Positions 8,704 through 18,339 of a stretch of DNA of 64,000 bases are shown here, in pieces (the first letter of the stretch is position 1; every line of letters starts with the position of its first letter). Below the pieces are notes generated by a model that saw nothing but the letters and a program-made list of their open reading frames with translations, was not told where the DNA came from and searched no databases. This DNA is from an uncultured Clostridia bacterium (lineage in GTDB: Bacteria; Bacillota; Clostridia; Christensenellales; UBA1242): assembly GCA_947649575.1 (NCBI GenBank), contig CANSRZ010000001.1:62001-126000 (forward strand). The letters are read 5' to 3'. Both the position numbers and the translations under genes were made by a program.

Positions 8704-9766
8704 AAATTACAAAAAAGAAAGATTTTCTATTGATAAAACTATTGCAAATTCTAAATTTAATTATGCCAAGAACATGAAATGGTTTATTATTGCTCCGCTT
8801 GTTTTGATTGTTGTTGGCGTGATACTTTTGTTCACTGTTGGCTTCAATCTTGGAATTGACTTCACTGGTGGGTCAGTTGTCAAAGTTTATGCAAACTCTG
8901 ACGCAAAAATCGAGGGTGCAAAAGCTTATAACCTTAATGATTCCGCTGATTATAATGAATTCAGACGCCAAATAGAGGATGTCCTTGATGATTTTGGCTT
9001 TAAAATCAAAATTTACAGAACTTCAACTATGACTATTGAGGGAACTTCTGCAACGGAAGAGCCTTGCGTTGAAATTCAATATCAAGATACTGACGGAAGT
9101 CAAAGAACCCTTATTAAAGAAGCTCTTCAAGCAAAATTTGGCTATGAGGACAAAGGCACTGAGCTTTGGTCTGGCGCTGTTACAGAGCCAAGCATCACAA
9201 CTGCTACTGCTTCAAGCGAGTTACTCATGAACTGCTTTATTGCAATGCTTGTTGCTATTGTTTTAATTCTTGTTTATGTTGGCTTCCGCTTTGAGTTCAC
9301 ATCTGGTCTTGCCGCCATTTTGGCACTCTTCCATGACCTTTTGATTATGACTGCTTGTGTGCTTATTTGCAGAATTCAAATCAATGCTTCCTTTGTTGCT
9401 GCATTAGTCACAATTTTGGGCTATTCTATCAATAACACTATCATTATCTTTGACCGCATTAGAGAAAACAGAAAGAGCGGGGAATATTCTTTTGAGAAAG
9501 GCGTCGCTCAGGCAAAACAAAATGAAACTCTTGCCAATGCTTCTGTTAAAGAAACTATGACTCGTTCAATCTTTACAACGCTTACAACTCTTATCACAAT
9601 CTCTCTTGTTGCAATCATTGGCGTTGCTGATATTCGCGAGTTTGCTCTTCCAATCATCTTTGGAATTGTTGCAGGTTTCTATTCTTCTGTGTTTATCACT
9701 CCTGGGCTTTGGGCTATGGCTTACAGACCAAGAAAAAAGAGAAAAAAAGAGGTTAAAACTGCTTAA
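8696..9766 (+). CDS. secF: Protein translocase subunit SecF
   Basis: FNLGIDFTGGSVVKV; GYSINNTIIIFDRIREN; overlaps secD stop. Confidence 0.97.
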   Translation: MTKNYKKERFSIDKTIANSKFNYAKNMKWFIIAPLVLIVVGVILLFTVGFNLGIDFTGGSVVKVYANSDAKIEGAKAYNLNDSADYNEFRRQIEDVLDDFGFKIKIYRTSTMTIEGTSATEEPCVEIQYQDTDGSQRTLIKEALQAKFGYEDKGTELWSGAVTEPSITTATASSELLMNCFIAMLVAIVLILVYVGFRFEFTSGLAAILALFHDLLIMTACVLICRIQINASFVAALVTILGYSINNTIIIFDRIRENRKSGEYSFEKGVAQAKQNETLANASVKETMTRSIFTTLTTLITISLVAIIGVADIREFALPIIFGIVAGFYSSVFITPGLWAMAYRPRKKRKKEVKTA

Positions 9767-9885
9767 TTTTAGTTGTTTGTTGAGATAAAAAGGGGCTTTT
9801 TAAGTTCCCTTTTTTGACCTCAGAATTTTAAATTAACTATGTGTAAAATTTGTTAAAAATTATTGAAAAAATTTGAATTTTGCTA

Positions 9886-9914
9886 TTGACAGCAGTCATT
9901 TGTTGTGCTAAACT
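9886..9914 (+). promoter_or_regulatory. Promoter
   Basis: TTGACA, 17 nt, TGTGC-TAAACT. Confidence 0.75.
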
Positions 9915-9943
9915 AGACTCATGTTTATAAAGGAGAAATATTT

Positions 9944-10655
9944 ATGATTAAACAAAAGAAAAATAAAAAATTTAGACCATTTTATGTTAAAAAAAGATTG
10001 TCAAACGGTGAAATTTTTACTGGCTTTTTGCTTAAAGCAACAAAAACTTTCACTCTTGCAAACGGCGACATTGTAAGAAAAGGTGAACGTGGCGGACTTG
10101 TTAAATCTTACAAATCACTTTCTCAAAACGGCAACTGGTGGATTGATGCAGATTCTATTGTATACAACGCTAAAATTTCAGACGATGCGCTTGTTATTAA
10201 CTCTGTCGTTGAAAAGGGTATAATTTGTAATAATGCAATTGTTGAACATGGCGTTATTAAAAATGGACTTATTCGCGGAAATGCACAATGTGTTAGAAGT
10301 TATGTTTCTGGTAAAGACACTTGCATTAAAGGTATTGTTGTTGACAGTATCGTTGATAGTTCTGTTGTTGAGGGGAATTCACAGGTTGTGAATTCAACTA
10401 TTGAAAAAGGTGCAAGAATTGGCAGAAAACATTGCAATAAACAAACGTGGTGCAAAAGCCTTAGAAGCCGTCACAATTTCAAATTCTGTTATTTCAGGAA
10501 CATATGTTTATGGCAATTCTATCATTATCAACTCTAAGCCTAAATGCAAAGGAAAACTTAGAAATTGCATTATGGAAACTTCACAATTTTTAGGCGACAC
10601 TCAATCAGAAGTTAAAGCAGAAAATGTTGGATTTCTTGCTGGTGCAACGCTTTAA
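9944..10655 (+). pseudogene. Left-handed beta-helix-like repeat protein, interrupted by a single-nucleotide frameshift near 10426-10429
   Basis: Frame 1 ends ...VVNSTIEKGARIGR; continuation INKRGAKALEAVTISNSVISGTYVYGNSIIINSKPKCKG is in the next frame; removing one A from cagAAAAcat restores the frame. Confidence 0.7.
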
Positions 10656-10665
10656 TATAAACCGA

Positions 10666-10692
10666 AACCTCTTAGACAAGAGGTTTTTTATT
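10666..10692 (+). terminator. Rho-independent terminator
   Basis: aaacctcttagacaagaggttttttat. Confidence 0.85.
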
Positions 10693-10751
10693 TAAAACAA
10701 GAATAATGCGAAAGTTATTCTTGTTTTTTGTGTTTTTTCAAGCAAAAATGC

Positions 10752-10781
10752 TTGACAACAATGTCGGATGTGTGCTATACT
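10752..10781 (+). promoter_or_regulatory. rpsB promoter
   Basis: TTGACA (10752-10757), 18 nt, TGTGC-TATACT (-10 at 10776-10781). Confidence 0.8.
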
Positions 10782-10787
10782 GCCTAA

Positions 10788-10945
10788 GTCATTGAGACAA
10801 ATTTGCACTCGTGGTATATTTGCAGCCCGTTGCCTAGGACATGTGCTGGTTTTAAAACGAAACCACCAGCATCATAAAAGGTGCATTATGCACCTGGGGT
10901 TGGCTGTGGAGTTAAGAAAACTGCGGGGAAGGACAAAAACAAAAG
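10788..10945 (+). ncRNA. Structured rpsB-tsf leader, candidate ribosomal-protein autoregulatory RNA
   Basis: About 170-nt leader with hairpins tgctggt...accaccagca (10844-10871) and perfect AGGTGCA-TTA-TGCACCT (10879-10895). Confidence 0.5.
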
Positions 10946-10957
10946 GAGGAAAATTTT

Positions 10958-11824
10958 ATGTCAGTAATTTCAATGAAACAACTTCTAGAAGCTGGCGTTC
11001 ACTTTGGTCACCAAACAAGAAAGTGGAACCCTAAGATGAAAAAATACATTTTCACTGCAAGAAATGATATTCATATCATCAATCTAGAAGACACCTCTGC
11101 ACAAGTGGATAAAGCTTATTTGTTTGTTCGCGATATCGTTGCAAGTGGTAAAAATGTTCTGTTTGTGGGAACAAAAAAACAAGCACAAGAAGCAGTTAAG
11201 GAAGAGGCTGAAAGATGCGGAATGTTCTATGTGAACACTCGTTGGCTTGGCGGTTGCTTAACTAACTTTAAAACTATTAAGTCAAGAATTGAAAGACTTA
11301 ACAAACTCAATCAAATGGAAAAGGTTGGCGAATTTGAACTTCTTCCAAAGAAAGAAGTTGCATTGCTCCTTGCTGAGCGCGACAAACTTGAAAAGAACCT
11401 TGGCGGAATCAAAGAAATGAGAGAACTCCCAGGCGTTGTTTTCGTTGTTGACCCAAGCATTGAACATATTTGCGTTAAAGAATGCGTTAATCTTGGCATC
11501 CCTATGGTTGGTCTTGTGGACACAAACGGCAATCCAGACGGAATTAACTATGTTATTCCTGGAAATGACGATGCAATTCGTTCTGTAAAACTCATTGCAG
11601 GGGCTTTGGCAGATGCTGTTATTGAAGCAAGAGAGGGCGTTTCTATGAAGAAAGATGAAGTTGAAGAAGAAGTAGTTGATCTTGAAAAAGCTCTTACTGA
11701 AATCAAACCTAATCTTGAAATCGCAGAGGGCGTTGACGAGAAAAAGAAAACTGCTAAGAAAAAGCCAGCAGTGAAAAAAGAAAGCAAAGAAAAAACTGAG
11801 AAAAAAGACGAAAAAGGAGAATAA
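10958..11824 (+). CDS. rpsB: 30S ribosomal protein S2
   Basis: [32 protein letters not shown]. Confidence 0.98.
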   Translation: MSVISMKQLLEAGVHFGHQTRKWNPKMKKYIFTARNDIHIINLEDTSAQVDKAYLFVRDIVASGKNVLFVGTKKQAQEAVKEEAERCGMFYVNTRWLGGCLTNFKTIKSRIERLNKLNQMEKVGEFELLPKKEVALLLAERDKLEKNLGGIKEMRELPGVVFVVDPSIEHICVKECVNLGIPMVGLVDTNGNPDGINYVIPGNDDAIRSVKLIAGALADAVIEAREGVSMKKDEVEEEVVDLEKALTEIKPNLEIAEGVDEKKKTAKKKPAVKKESKEKTEKKDEKGE

Positions 11825-11828
11825 TTTT

Positions 11829-12479
11829 ATGGCATTTACAGCAAAAGACGTTGCGGAACTTAGAGCCCGCACAAATGCAGGTATGATGGACTGCAAAAAG
11901 GCATTGACTGAGTGTGACGGAGATTTTGAAAAGGCTACTGTTTGGCTTAGAGAAAAAGGTATCGCTGCTGCTGCCAAAAAACAATCTAGAATTGCGTCTG
12001 AGGGCGTTGTTGCTTCTTACATTCATATGGGTGGCAAAATTGGCGTTTTAGTTGAAATCAACTGCGAAACTGATTTCGTTGCTAAAACTGAAGCTTTCCA
12101 AGAAATTGCAAGAAATGTTGCTATGCAAATCGCTGCTGCTGCTCCAAAATATGTAAATATTGAAGAAGTTCCTGCACACGAAGTTGAAGCAGAAAAAGAA
12201 ATTCTTCGCGCTCAAGCTCTTAATGAGGGTAAACCTGCCGCTATCGTTGAAAAAATGATTGAGGGTAGAGTTAAAAAATTCTATCAAGATGTTTGCCTTT
12301 TAGAGCAAACTTATGTTAAAGATTCTAGTAAAACTATCCGTCAATACATTGAAGAACAAACTATTGTTATTGGCGAGAAAATTTCTATTCGTCGTTTTGC
12401 TCGCTTCGTTCTTGGTGAGGGTCTTGAAAAACGCGTAGACAACCTCGCTGACGAAGTTGCAAAACAAATCAAAGGTTAA
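11829..12479 (+). CDS. tsf: Elongation factor Ts
   Basis: [35 protein letters not shown]. Confidence 0.98.
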   Translation: MAFTAKDVAELRARTNAGMMDCKKALTECDGDFEKATVWLREKGIAAAAKKQSRIASEGVVASYIHMGGKIGVLVEINCETDFVAKTEAFQEIARNVAMQIAAAAPKYVNIEEVPAHEVEAEKEILRAQALNEGKPAAIVEKMIEGRVKKFYQDVCLLEQTYVKDSSKTIRQYIEEQTIVIGEKISIRRFARFVLGEGLEKRVDNLADEVAKQIKG

Positions 12480-12488
12480 TTTTTATGT

Positions 12489-12574
12489 CTTACTTTTCTT
12501 TAAAAGAAAAGTAAGCAAAAGAAAACTAAAAACAAAACGCTTAACAAAATGAAAATTTTGTTAAGCGTTTTGTT
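12489..12574 (-). repeat. Intergenic repeat copy 3
   Basis: Palindrome cttacttttctttaaaagaaaagtaag (12489-12515) + caaaagaaaac + perfect 20-bp hairpin aacaaaacgcttaacaaaat-gaaa-attttgttaagcgttttgtt (12531-12574). Confidence 0.9.
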
Positions 12575-12883
12575 TTGCTTTTACTTGTTTTTTATAAATT
12601 AAAGCTTAAAATTAAACCGCATTACAATCTCTACCTCAGCGGAGAGATATCTGGTGCAGGCAGTTTACTAAAACATTATCTTTTTATAATGTCACATAAA
12701 CCCTTGTATTTGTTTTTGTATAACTAAAACAAAAGAATAGATTTTTTTTAATTTTTATAAAAAAATATAATAAAAAATGGCTAAGGCATAAAAAACATTT
12801 GCTTTTTTATTTTATTTATAGTATATTATTAAGGATTGTATGCGAAATCTTTTTTTCGTGCAATAAATTTTATAGGAGATTTT

Positions 12884-13450
12884 ATGAATAGCGATATTGA
12901 AGAAATTTTAAGTTCTTGTAAAGACGATGCTAACAAAGCAATTAATCATCAAACGGGCGAGTATCTTGTTATCCGTGCTGGACGAGCCAATCCTCACATT
13001 TTGGATAAAGTTTTCATAGATTATTATGGAATGCCAACTCCTTTGTCTAATATGGCAAGCATAACTGTTCCCGAAGCACGCATTTTGGCAATCTCTGTTT
13101 GGGACCAAAGCCAAGTTAAAAATGTTGTTAAAGCAATTGCTATGGCAGACCTTGGCGTTACTCCAAACGATGACGGAAAAGTTATCAGACTTGTTTTCCC
13201 TCCGCTCACCGAAGAGCGCAGAAAAGAAATCGTGAAAGACGTTAAAAAGATTTGCGAAGAAACAAAAATTGCAATTCGTGCATCTAGAAGAGATTCACTT
13301 GAAATGCTTAAAGACCTCAAAAAAGAGGGCAATCTTTCTGAGGATGAAATAGCTAATGCAGAAAAAGAAGTTCAAAAAATCATTGACGCTTTCTGCGACA
13401 AGGCTGACGAACTTTCAAAAGCTAAAGAAAAAGAAGTAATGGAGGTTTAA
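12884..13450 (+). CDS. frr: Ribosome recycling factor
   Basis: IRAGRANPHILDKVFIDYYGMPTPLSNMASITVPEAR; start trimmed to ATG 12884. Confidence 0.97.
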   Translation: MNSDIEEILSSCKDDANKAINHQTGEYLVIRAGRANPHILDKVFIDYYGMPTPLSNMASITVPEARILAISVWDQSQVKNVVKAIAMADLGVTPNDDGKVIRLVFPPLTEERRKEIVKDVKKICEETKIAIRASRRDSLEMLKDLKKEGNLSEDEIANAEKEVQKIIDAFCDKADELSKAKEKEVMEV

Positions 13451-13502
13451 AAATCTTTCCGTGCTTAGGAGTATTAATTAATTTTGTTAAAAAGGATTGT
13501 CT

Positions 13503-14210
13503 ATGTTTAAAAAATATATTCTAAGCGAAAATTTACCAAAACACATTGGAATCATTATGGACGGCAACGGCAGGTGGGCAACAAAACGCGGTTTGCCTCG
13601 CAATCTCGGGCATAAAGCTGGAATTGACGCCGTTGTAAAAACTATTGATGCTTTGATTAAATTCAAAATCAAAGCTGTAACATTCTTTGCATTTTCAACC
13701 GAGAACTGGAAGCGAAGCGAACAAGAAATCAATGGCATTTTTAATTTGCTTCGGGACTACCTTGCAAAAAATCAGAACGACTTTTTTGAAAAGGGCGTTA
13801 AAATCACCTCTATAGGCGATTTGACAGAGTTTCCGCAAGACCTTGTTGACCAGCTTGAAGATATCAGAAAGAAAACAAAAAACAATGATAAGCTTATTGT
13901 GAATTTCGCATTGAACTATGGTGGAAAAGACGATATTGTTCATGCGGTGAATAAACTTTTAAAAGAGGGCAAAAATCAGATTACTGATAAAGATATTTCA
14001 GATAATCTTTATACAAATTTCTTGCCAGACCCTGACTTTGTTATCAGAACAAGCGGGGAGCAAAGAGTGTCAAATTTTATGATTTATCAAATGGCTTACA
14101 GTGAACTTTATTTTCCAAAAGTTCTTTGGCCAGACTTTAATGAAAAACACTTATACGAGGCGTTAAAAAATTTTCAAAAACGCGACAGAAGATTTGGAGG
14201 TATTAAATGA
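13503..14210 (+). CDS. uppS: Isoprenyl (undecaprenyl) diphosphate synthase
   Basis: HIGIIMDGNGRWATKRGLPRNLGHKAG; FAFSTENWKRS; DFVIRTSGEQRVSNFMIYQMAYSELYF. Confidence 0.97.
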   Translation: MFKKYILSENLPKHIGIIMDGNGRWATKRGLPRNLGHKAGIDAVVKTIDALIKFKIKAVTFFAFSTENWKRSEQEINGIFNLLRDYLAKNQNDFFEKGVKITSIGDLTEFPQDLVDQLEDIRKKTKNNDKLIVNFALNYGGKDDIVHAVNKLLKEGKNQITDKDISDNLYTNFLPDPDFVIRTSGEQRVSNFMIYQMAYSELYFPKVLWPDFNEKHLYEALKNFQKRDRRFGGIK

Positions 14211-15220
14211 AAAAAAGAGCTTTAACCGCACTTGGAATTGTTGTTGTCGTTGCACTTGCATTTGTTTTAAAAATGTTAGTCAAGGGCGGGGACTATTTCT
14301 TTGATGCGTTTATCTTGATTATAACTTGCTTTGCTTGCTTTGAATTTGCAAAAATGCTTAAAAGCATGGACAAGCCTTGTTATAAATATTTGGCAACTTT
14401 TTTCCCAGTTCTATTATTTATAAATCATATTCTTGCATTTATTTATGATGCTCAAATTGGGCTTGGCTGGGCTATTATTATTGATGTTTGTCTTGCTGTG
14501 CTTAGCTTTGCTGGGGCATTTGTCTATGGACTTATTTCATTCAGACGTTTCCAAAAAGAAATCAGACTTAAAAAACTTGAAAACACAACTCCTGCAAGAC
14601 TTGCACTTTTCAGAGCTTTAAACACAAGCATTGCATTTATCTATCCTGCATTTTTGTTGATGTTTATGACTTTTATCAATCATTTTGCTGATTTCTCATC
14701 AACTTTTGCATTTGCTGAGATTGCTGAAAGCCAAGGAATAGCAATTGAAACAGTGGTTAGTTATGCAAAATATTTCTCTTTCACTGCTTTGATTTTTATG
14801 TTTGTTATTCCAGCAGCAACAGACACTTTTGCTTATCTTATGGGTAGCACGATTGGCGGAAAGAAACTTTGCCCAAAAATCAGCCCTAACAAGACTATCT
14901 CAGGCGCAGTTGGAGGGCTTGTTTGGTGCGTGCTTTTATCAATCTGTACATTCTTTATCTTGAATTCTATTCCAGTGATTGGAGTTAGTTTTGAAATGCT
15001 CGGCTTTAAAGTTTGGCATATTGCAATTATCTCTTTGATTTGTTCTGTTGTTGGACAACTTGGCGATGTTTTTGAGTCATTCCTCAAACGCAAAGCTGGC
15101 GTAAAAGACAGCGGAAAAATTTTGCCTGGTCACGGCGGAATGCTTGACAGATGCGATAGTTATGTTTTTGTAGCGCCTGTTTTACTCCTTGCGTTTAGCA
15201 TTATTTTGCTTTGTCTATAA
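14207..15220 (+). CDS. cdsA: Phosphatidate cytidylyltransferase
   Basis: Polytopic; C-terminal signature SFLKRKAGVKDSGKILPGHGGMLDRCDS. Confidence 0.95.
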   Translation: MKKRALTALGIVVVVALAFVLKMLVKGGDYFFDAFILIITCFACFEFAKMLKSMDKPCYKYLATFFPVLLFINHILAFIYDAQIGLGWAIIIDVCLAVLSFAGAFVYGLISFRRFQKEIRLKKLENTTPARLALFRALNTSIAFIYPAFLLMFMTFINHFADFSSTFAFAEIAESQGIAIETVVSYAKYFSFTALIFMFVIPAATDTFAYLMGSTIGGKKLCPKISPNKTISGAVGGLVWCVLLSICTFFILNSIPVIGVSFEMLGFKVWHIAIISLICSVVGQLGDVFESFLKRKAGVKDSGKILPGHGGMLDRCDSYVFVAPVLLLAFSIILLCL

Positions 15221-15271
15221 TATAATAGATTGACTTGATATGCTTGCAATTTGTTTAAGGTGTGAGGGTTA

Positions 15272-16483
15272 ATGATTGTTGTTTATATTTTGCTTGCTGT
15301 TGTGCTTTTGCTGTTTATGGTGCTTATTCATGAGTTTGGCCATTATGTTGCAGGCAGGGCATTAGGCTTTAAAATTGAGGAATTCTCAGTTGGCTTTGGC
15401 AAGGCTTTGATATCTAAGAAAAACAAACGCGGAGAGAAAATCTCACTGCGTATTTTTCCGTTAGGCGGATATTGTGCTTTTGCTGGTGAGGAAGATGACA
15501 AAGCAAGCAAAGGCTCTTTCACTGCTCAAGCTCCTTGGAAAAGAATTATTGTTTTTCTTGCTGGCGTAACTTTCAATTTCTTGACGGCTATTATTTTTTC
15601 TGTGATTTTGCTTTGTGCAGTTGGCTATGATGTGCCTCAATTTAATGGCTATGATAAGCCAAATACTCAAATTGAATACAGTGCAAAAAATAATGAATAT
15701 TATACAATCGATGATGAGGCTGTTCCGACTGAGTTTAAGGGGATTTGGAATACAATTTTGCAAGAGGGCGATGTAATTTTTGCTATCAATGGCACTCATA
15801 TAGATTTTGCTTATTCAAAAACATATAACGAACTTATTTCTCAGCAATATTCAGCTTTAAGAAAATGGCTTAATTCACAGCCTGCAGAGGGTGAAGAAGC
15901 TCATACACTTTCAAATTATGGCATCAATGGCAATGGCTCAATGACATTCACTATCAGACGTGATGGAGAATTCCAAGATGTTCAAGTGCCACTAATTTAT
16001 GCCACTTTGACAGACAAGGATGGGAATGTAATTCTTCGTGAAGATGCGCCTGTGCATATTTTTACGATTGGTATGGAATGCAAAGCCTATAAGCATTCAT
16101 TTTGGGAAGCCTTATCAAGATGTATCTCTTTTGCCTTTGGGCTTGCTTGGATTGTTCTAAAAAGCCTTTGGATGCTTATCACTTTCCAAATTCCAATCAG
16201 TCAAATTGGCGGACCTGTTACAACAATCGCAACAATTGCGTCTTTCACACAACAAAGTTTTTCAAGCATACTGCTTTTAATTCCTTTGTTATCGGCAAAC
16301 CTTGCTGTGTTTAACGCACTGCCATTCCCAGCGCTTGACGGCTCGCATGTTGTGTTCACGGGAATTGAATGGATACGCAGAAAGCCAATTAATCGCAAAA
16401 TTGAGAATATTATCCATATGGCAGGGCTGGCAATTTTGTTCGGTTTTGTGATAATAGTTGACATTTTGCATTTTGTGCTTTAA
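15272..16483 (+). CDS. rseP: Site-2 protease RseP-like zinc metalloprotease
   Basis: HEFGHYVAGRALGFKIEEFSVGFG; NALPFPALDGSHV. Confidence 0.95.
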   Translation: MIVVYILLAVVLLLFMVLIHEFGHYVAGRALGFKIEEFSVGFGKALISKKNKRGEKISLRIFPLGGYCAFAGEEDDKASKGSFTAQAPWKRIIVFLAGVTFNFLTAIIFSVILLCAVGYDVPQFNGYDKPNTQIEYSAKNNEYYTIDDEAVPTEFKGIWNTILQEGDVIFAINGTHIDFAYSKTYNELISQQYSALRKWLNSQPAEGEEAHTLSNYGINGNGSMTFTIRRDGEFQDVQVPLIYATLTDKDGNVILREDAPVHIFTIGMECKAYKHSFWEALSRCISFAFGLAWIVLKSLWMLITFQIPISQIGGPVTTIATIASFTQQSFSSILLLIPLLSANLAVFNALPFPALDGSHVVFTGIEWIRRKPINRKIENIIHMAGLAILFGFVIIVDILHFVL

Positions 16484-16486
16484 AAT
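16458..16486 (+). promoter_or_regulatory. Promoter inside the rseP 3' end
   Basis: TTGACA (16458-16463), 17 nt, TGTGCT-TAAAAT (-10 at 16481-16486); ATG 6 nt later. Confidence 0.75.
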
Positions 16487-16492
16487 ATAACT

Positions 16493-18064
16493 ATGGAAGA
16501 ATTATTCAAAAAACTTGAACAGCGCTTTGGCGAGAAATATTCACGATTTAAACTCTTTGATGTGGTCTATGATACATTGAATTCTGTTTGCACCATTTGT
16601 TTTCTATATCCTCAAAACAGCGAGGATATTTCAAATGAAGAGCGTGCGGAAATCTTAGGCTTTATTAAAGAGTTTTTTGCGTTGAATGGTGAAATAAAAA
16701 TCAAATTCAAAAAGAGTTTTTTGGACGAACCTCTTGTTAAAAAAGAAGTTAAAAACTATTTTGAAGAATGTCATAAGGGGCTAACTCCATACATAAATTT
16801 AGACAACATTTCCAGTAAAACTGTTGAACTTAATGTAGAGATTGTTATTAAATTGAATGACGATATTTTGTCAATGTTGGACGAAAGTGCTATTCGACAA
16901 AAACTTATAGCCTATTTGCAACGCAAATTTATTGCAAGTTTTGAAGTGGATTTTCAAGAAAATCAAACTAAACTCCCAGAAACTATTGAGGCTGAGGATA
17001 TCTTTGTTGCGCAAAAAAATCCTACAAAACGCTATAATGTTGACATTATTAAGAAAGCTATTGGCAACGATATTGTGCCGAAGCCAGAGTATATTTTTGA
17101 TATAAAAACGCCAAAAACATCTGTTATATTGGCTGGCAAGACCTCTGATTGGGCAAAAAAGGCGTTTACTATCAAGAAAGGCAAGCGCAAAGGTGAGGAA
17201 AAACATTTTTACAAATTTAACCTTAAAGACAGCACTGGAATTATGGAATGCATTTATTTTTGTGGCAAAACCAACGAAAAAATAATGGATAGCCTCGCCG
17301 AAAATTGCAGTCAATTGATGCTTCTTTTTGTAGGGGATGTTGAGAAAGGGTTGAACGATAAATTGTGCTATAAAATAAGAAAAATCAGCCTTTGTTCACC
17401 TGTGGAAGCTCCCAAAATTCAAGAGCCAGAAGAGCAAATTGACAACAATATTGAATATATTAAAAACAAAAAGCCAGTTGTTATTCCAGAGCCTATCGAA
17501 ACATCATCTCAGGATAGTTTGTTTGGAGAAAGGGCAAAATATAATGACCTGATTATGTCAAATGAAATCGTTGTTTTTGACCTTGAAACGACGGGCCTTG
17601 ATCCTGAACATTGTGAAATTACTGAAATCGGAGCGGTCAAAATTGTTAATGGACAGATAAAAGAAATGTTTGCAAGTTTTGTCAGAACACAAAATCCTAT
17701 TCCTGAGGAGATTACAAAATTCACTCATATCACTAACGAAATGGTCGCAAATGCTCCAAGTTTAAGAGATGTTATTATTGACTTCTATAACTACACACGC
17801 GGATGCATTATCAGCGGTTATAACATCATCGGCTTTGATATGAAATTTATCCAAAAAGCAGCCGCTAAGTTTGGAATCAAGTTTGATAATCAGGTTGTTG
17901 ACGCTTTTATCATTGCAAGGCAGTCGCATATTAAAGCGGGCAATTATAAACTTGGCTCGGTGGTTAAAGCGCTTGGGCTTACGCTTGTAGACGCTCACAG
18001 AGCTTATAATGACGCTCAGGCAACAGCGCAAGTTTTGCTTGAACTTTCTAAATTGAAAAAGTGA
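16493..18064 (+). CDS. PolC-like N-terminal/OB + DEDD 3'-5' exonuclease protein lacking PHP and polymerase domains
   Basis: KTSVILAGKTSDWAKKAFTIKKG...FNLKDSTGIMECIYF (PolC OB-like); EIVVFDLETTGLDPEHCEITEIGAVKI, HITNEMV, GYNIIGFDMKFI, AHRAYNDAQATAQVLLELSKLKK* then stop. Confidence 0.85.
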   Translation: MEELFKKLEQRFGEKYSRFKLFDVVYDTLNSVCTICFLYPQNSEDISNEERAEILGFIKEFFALNGEIKIKFKKSFLDEPLVKKEVKNYFEECHKGLTPYINLDNISSKTVELNVEIVIKLNDDILSMLDESAIRQKLIAYLQRKFIASFEVDFQENQTKLPETIEAEDIFVAQKNPTKRYNVDIIKKAIGNDIVPKPEYIFDIKTPKTSVILAGKTSDWAKKAFTIKKGKRKGEEKHFYKFNLKDSTGIMECIYFCGKTNEKIMDSLAENCSQLMLLFVGDVEKGLNDKLCYKIRKISLCSPVEAPKIQEPEEQIDNNIEYIKNKKPVVIPEPIETSSQDSLFGERAKYNDLIMSNEIVVFDLETTGLDPEHCEITEIGAVKIVNGQIKEMFASFVRTQNPIPEEITKFTHITNEMVANAPSLRDVIIDFYNYTRGCIISGYNIIGFDMKFIQKAAAKFGIKFDNQVVDAFIIARQSHIKAGNYKLGSVVKALGLTLVDAHRAYNDAQATAQVLLELSKLKK

Positions 18065-18245
18065 TATTTTCATTATAATCTTGCCTTGAAAAGTAAAGGC
18101 TTTTAGCGATTTTTTAGCGAAAAAATAAAATATTTTTTTGTCTTTTGTGCAAAATATTAAATGTGGACAGCTATATTGTCCATATTTTTTACATATAGTT
18201 CTAAAAAAATAACCAAAAAATATCTTATAATATTGAGATTTTTGT

Positions 18246-18274
18246 TTGACAAAATTTTTCACTTGTGCTATAAT
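18246..18274 (+). promoter_or_regulatory. Consensus promoter of two-gene envelope locus
   Basis: TTGACA, 17 nt, TGTGC-TATAAT. Confidence 0.85.
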
Positions 18275-18339
18275 ACAATTGTTATTATAGGAACAGGCGG
18301 CAAGAAACAAAAATCTTGTTAGCTAAAAGGTGGGGAAAA

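Noticed and set aside
10768-11034. 88-aa plus ORF upstream of rpsB
   Set aside because: Overlaps the promoter, structured leader and rpsB start; composition not protein-like
11282-11977. 231-aa minus-strand ORF
   Set aside because: Fully antisense to rpsB/tsf, Phe/Cys/Ser-rich composition typical of reverse reading of Lys/Glu-rich genes
12620-12665. ccgcattacaatctctacctcagcggagagatatctggtgcaggcag as a structured RNA or riboswitch
   Set aside because: Only a weak atctct/agagat pairing; matches no riboswitch core I recognise
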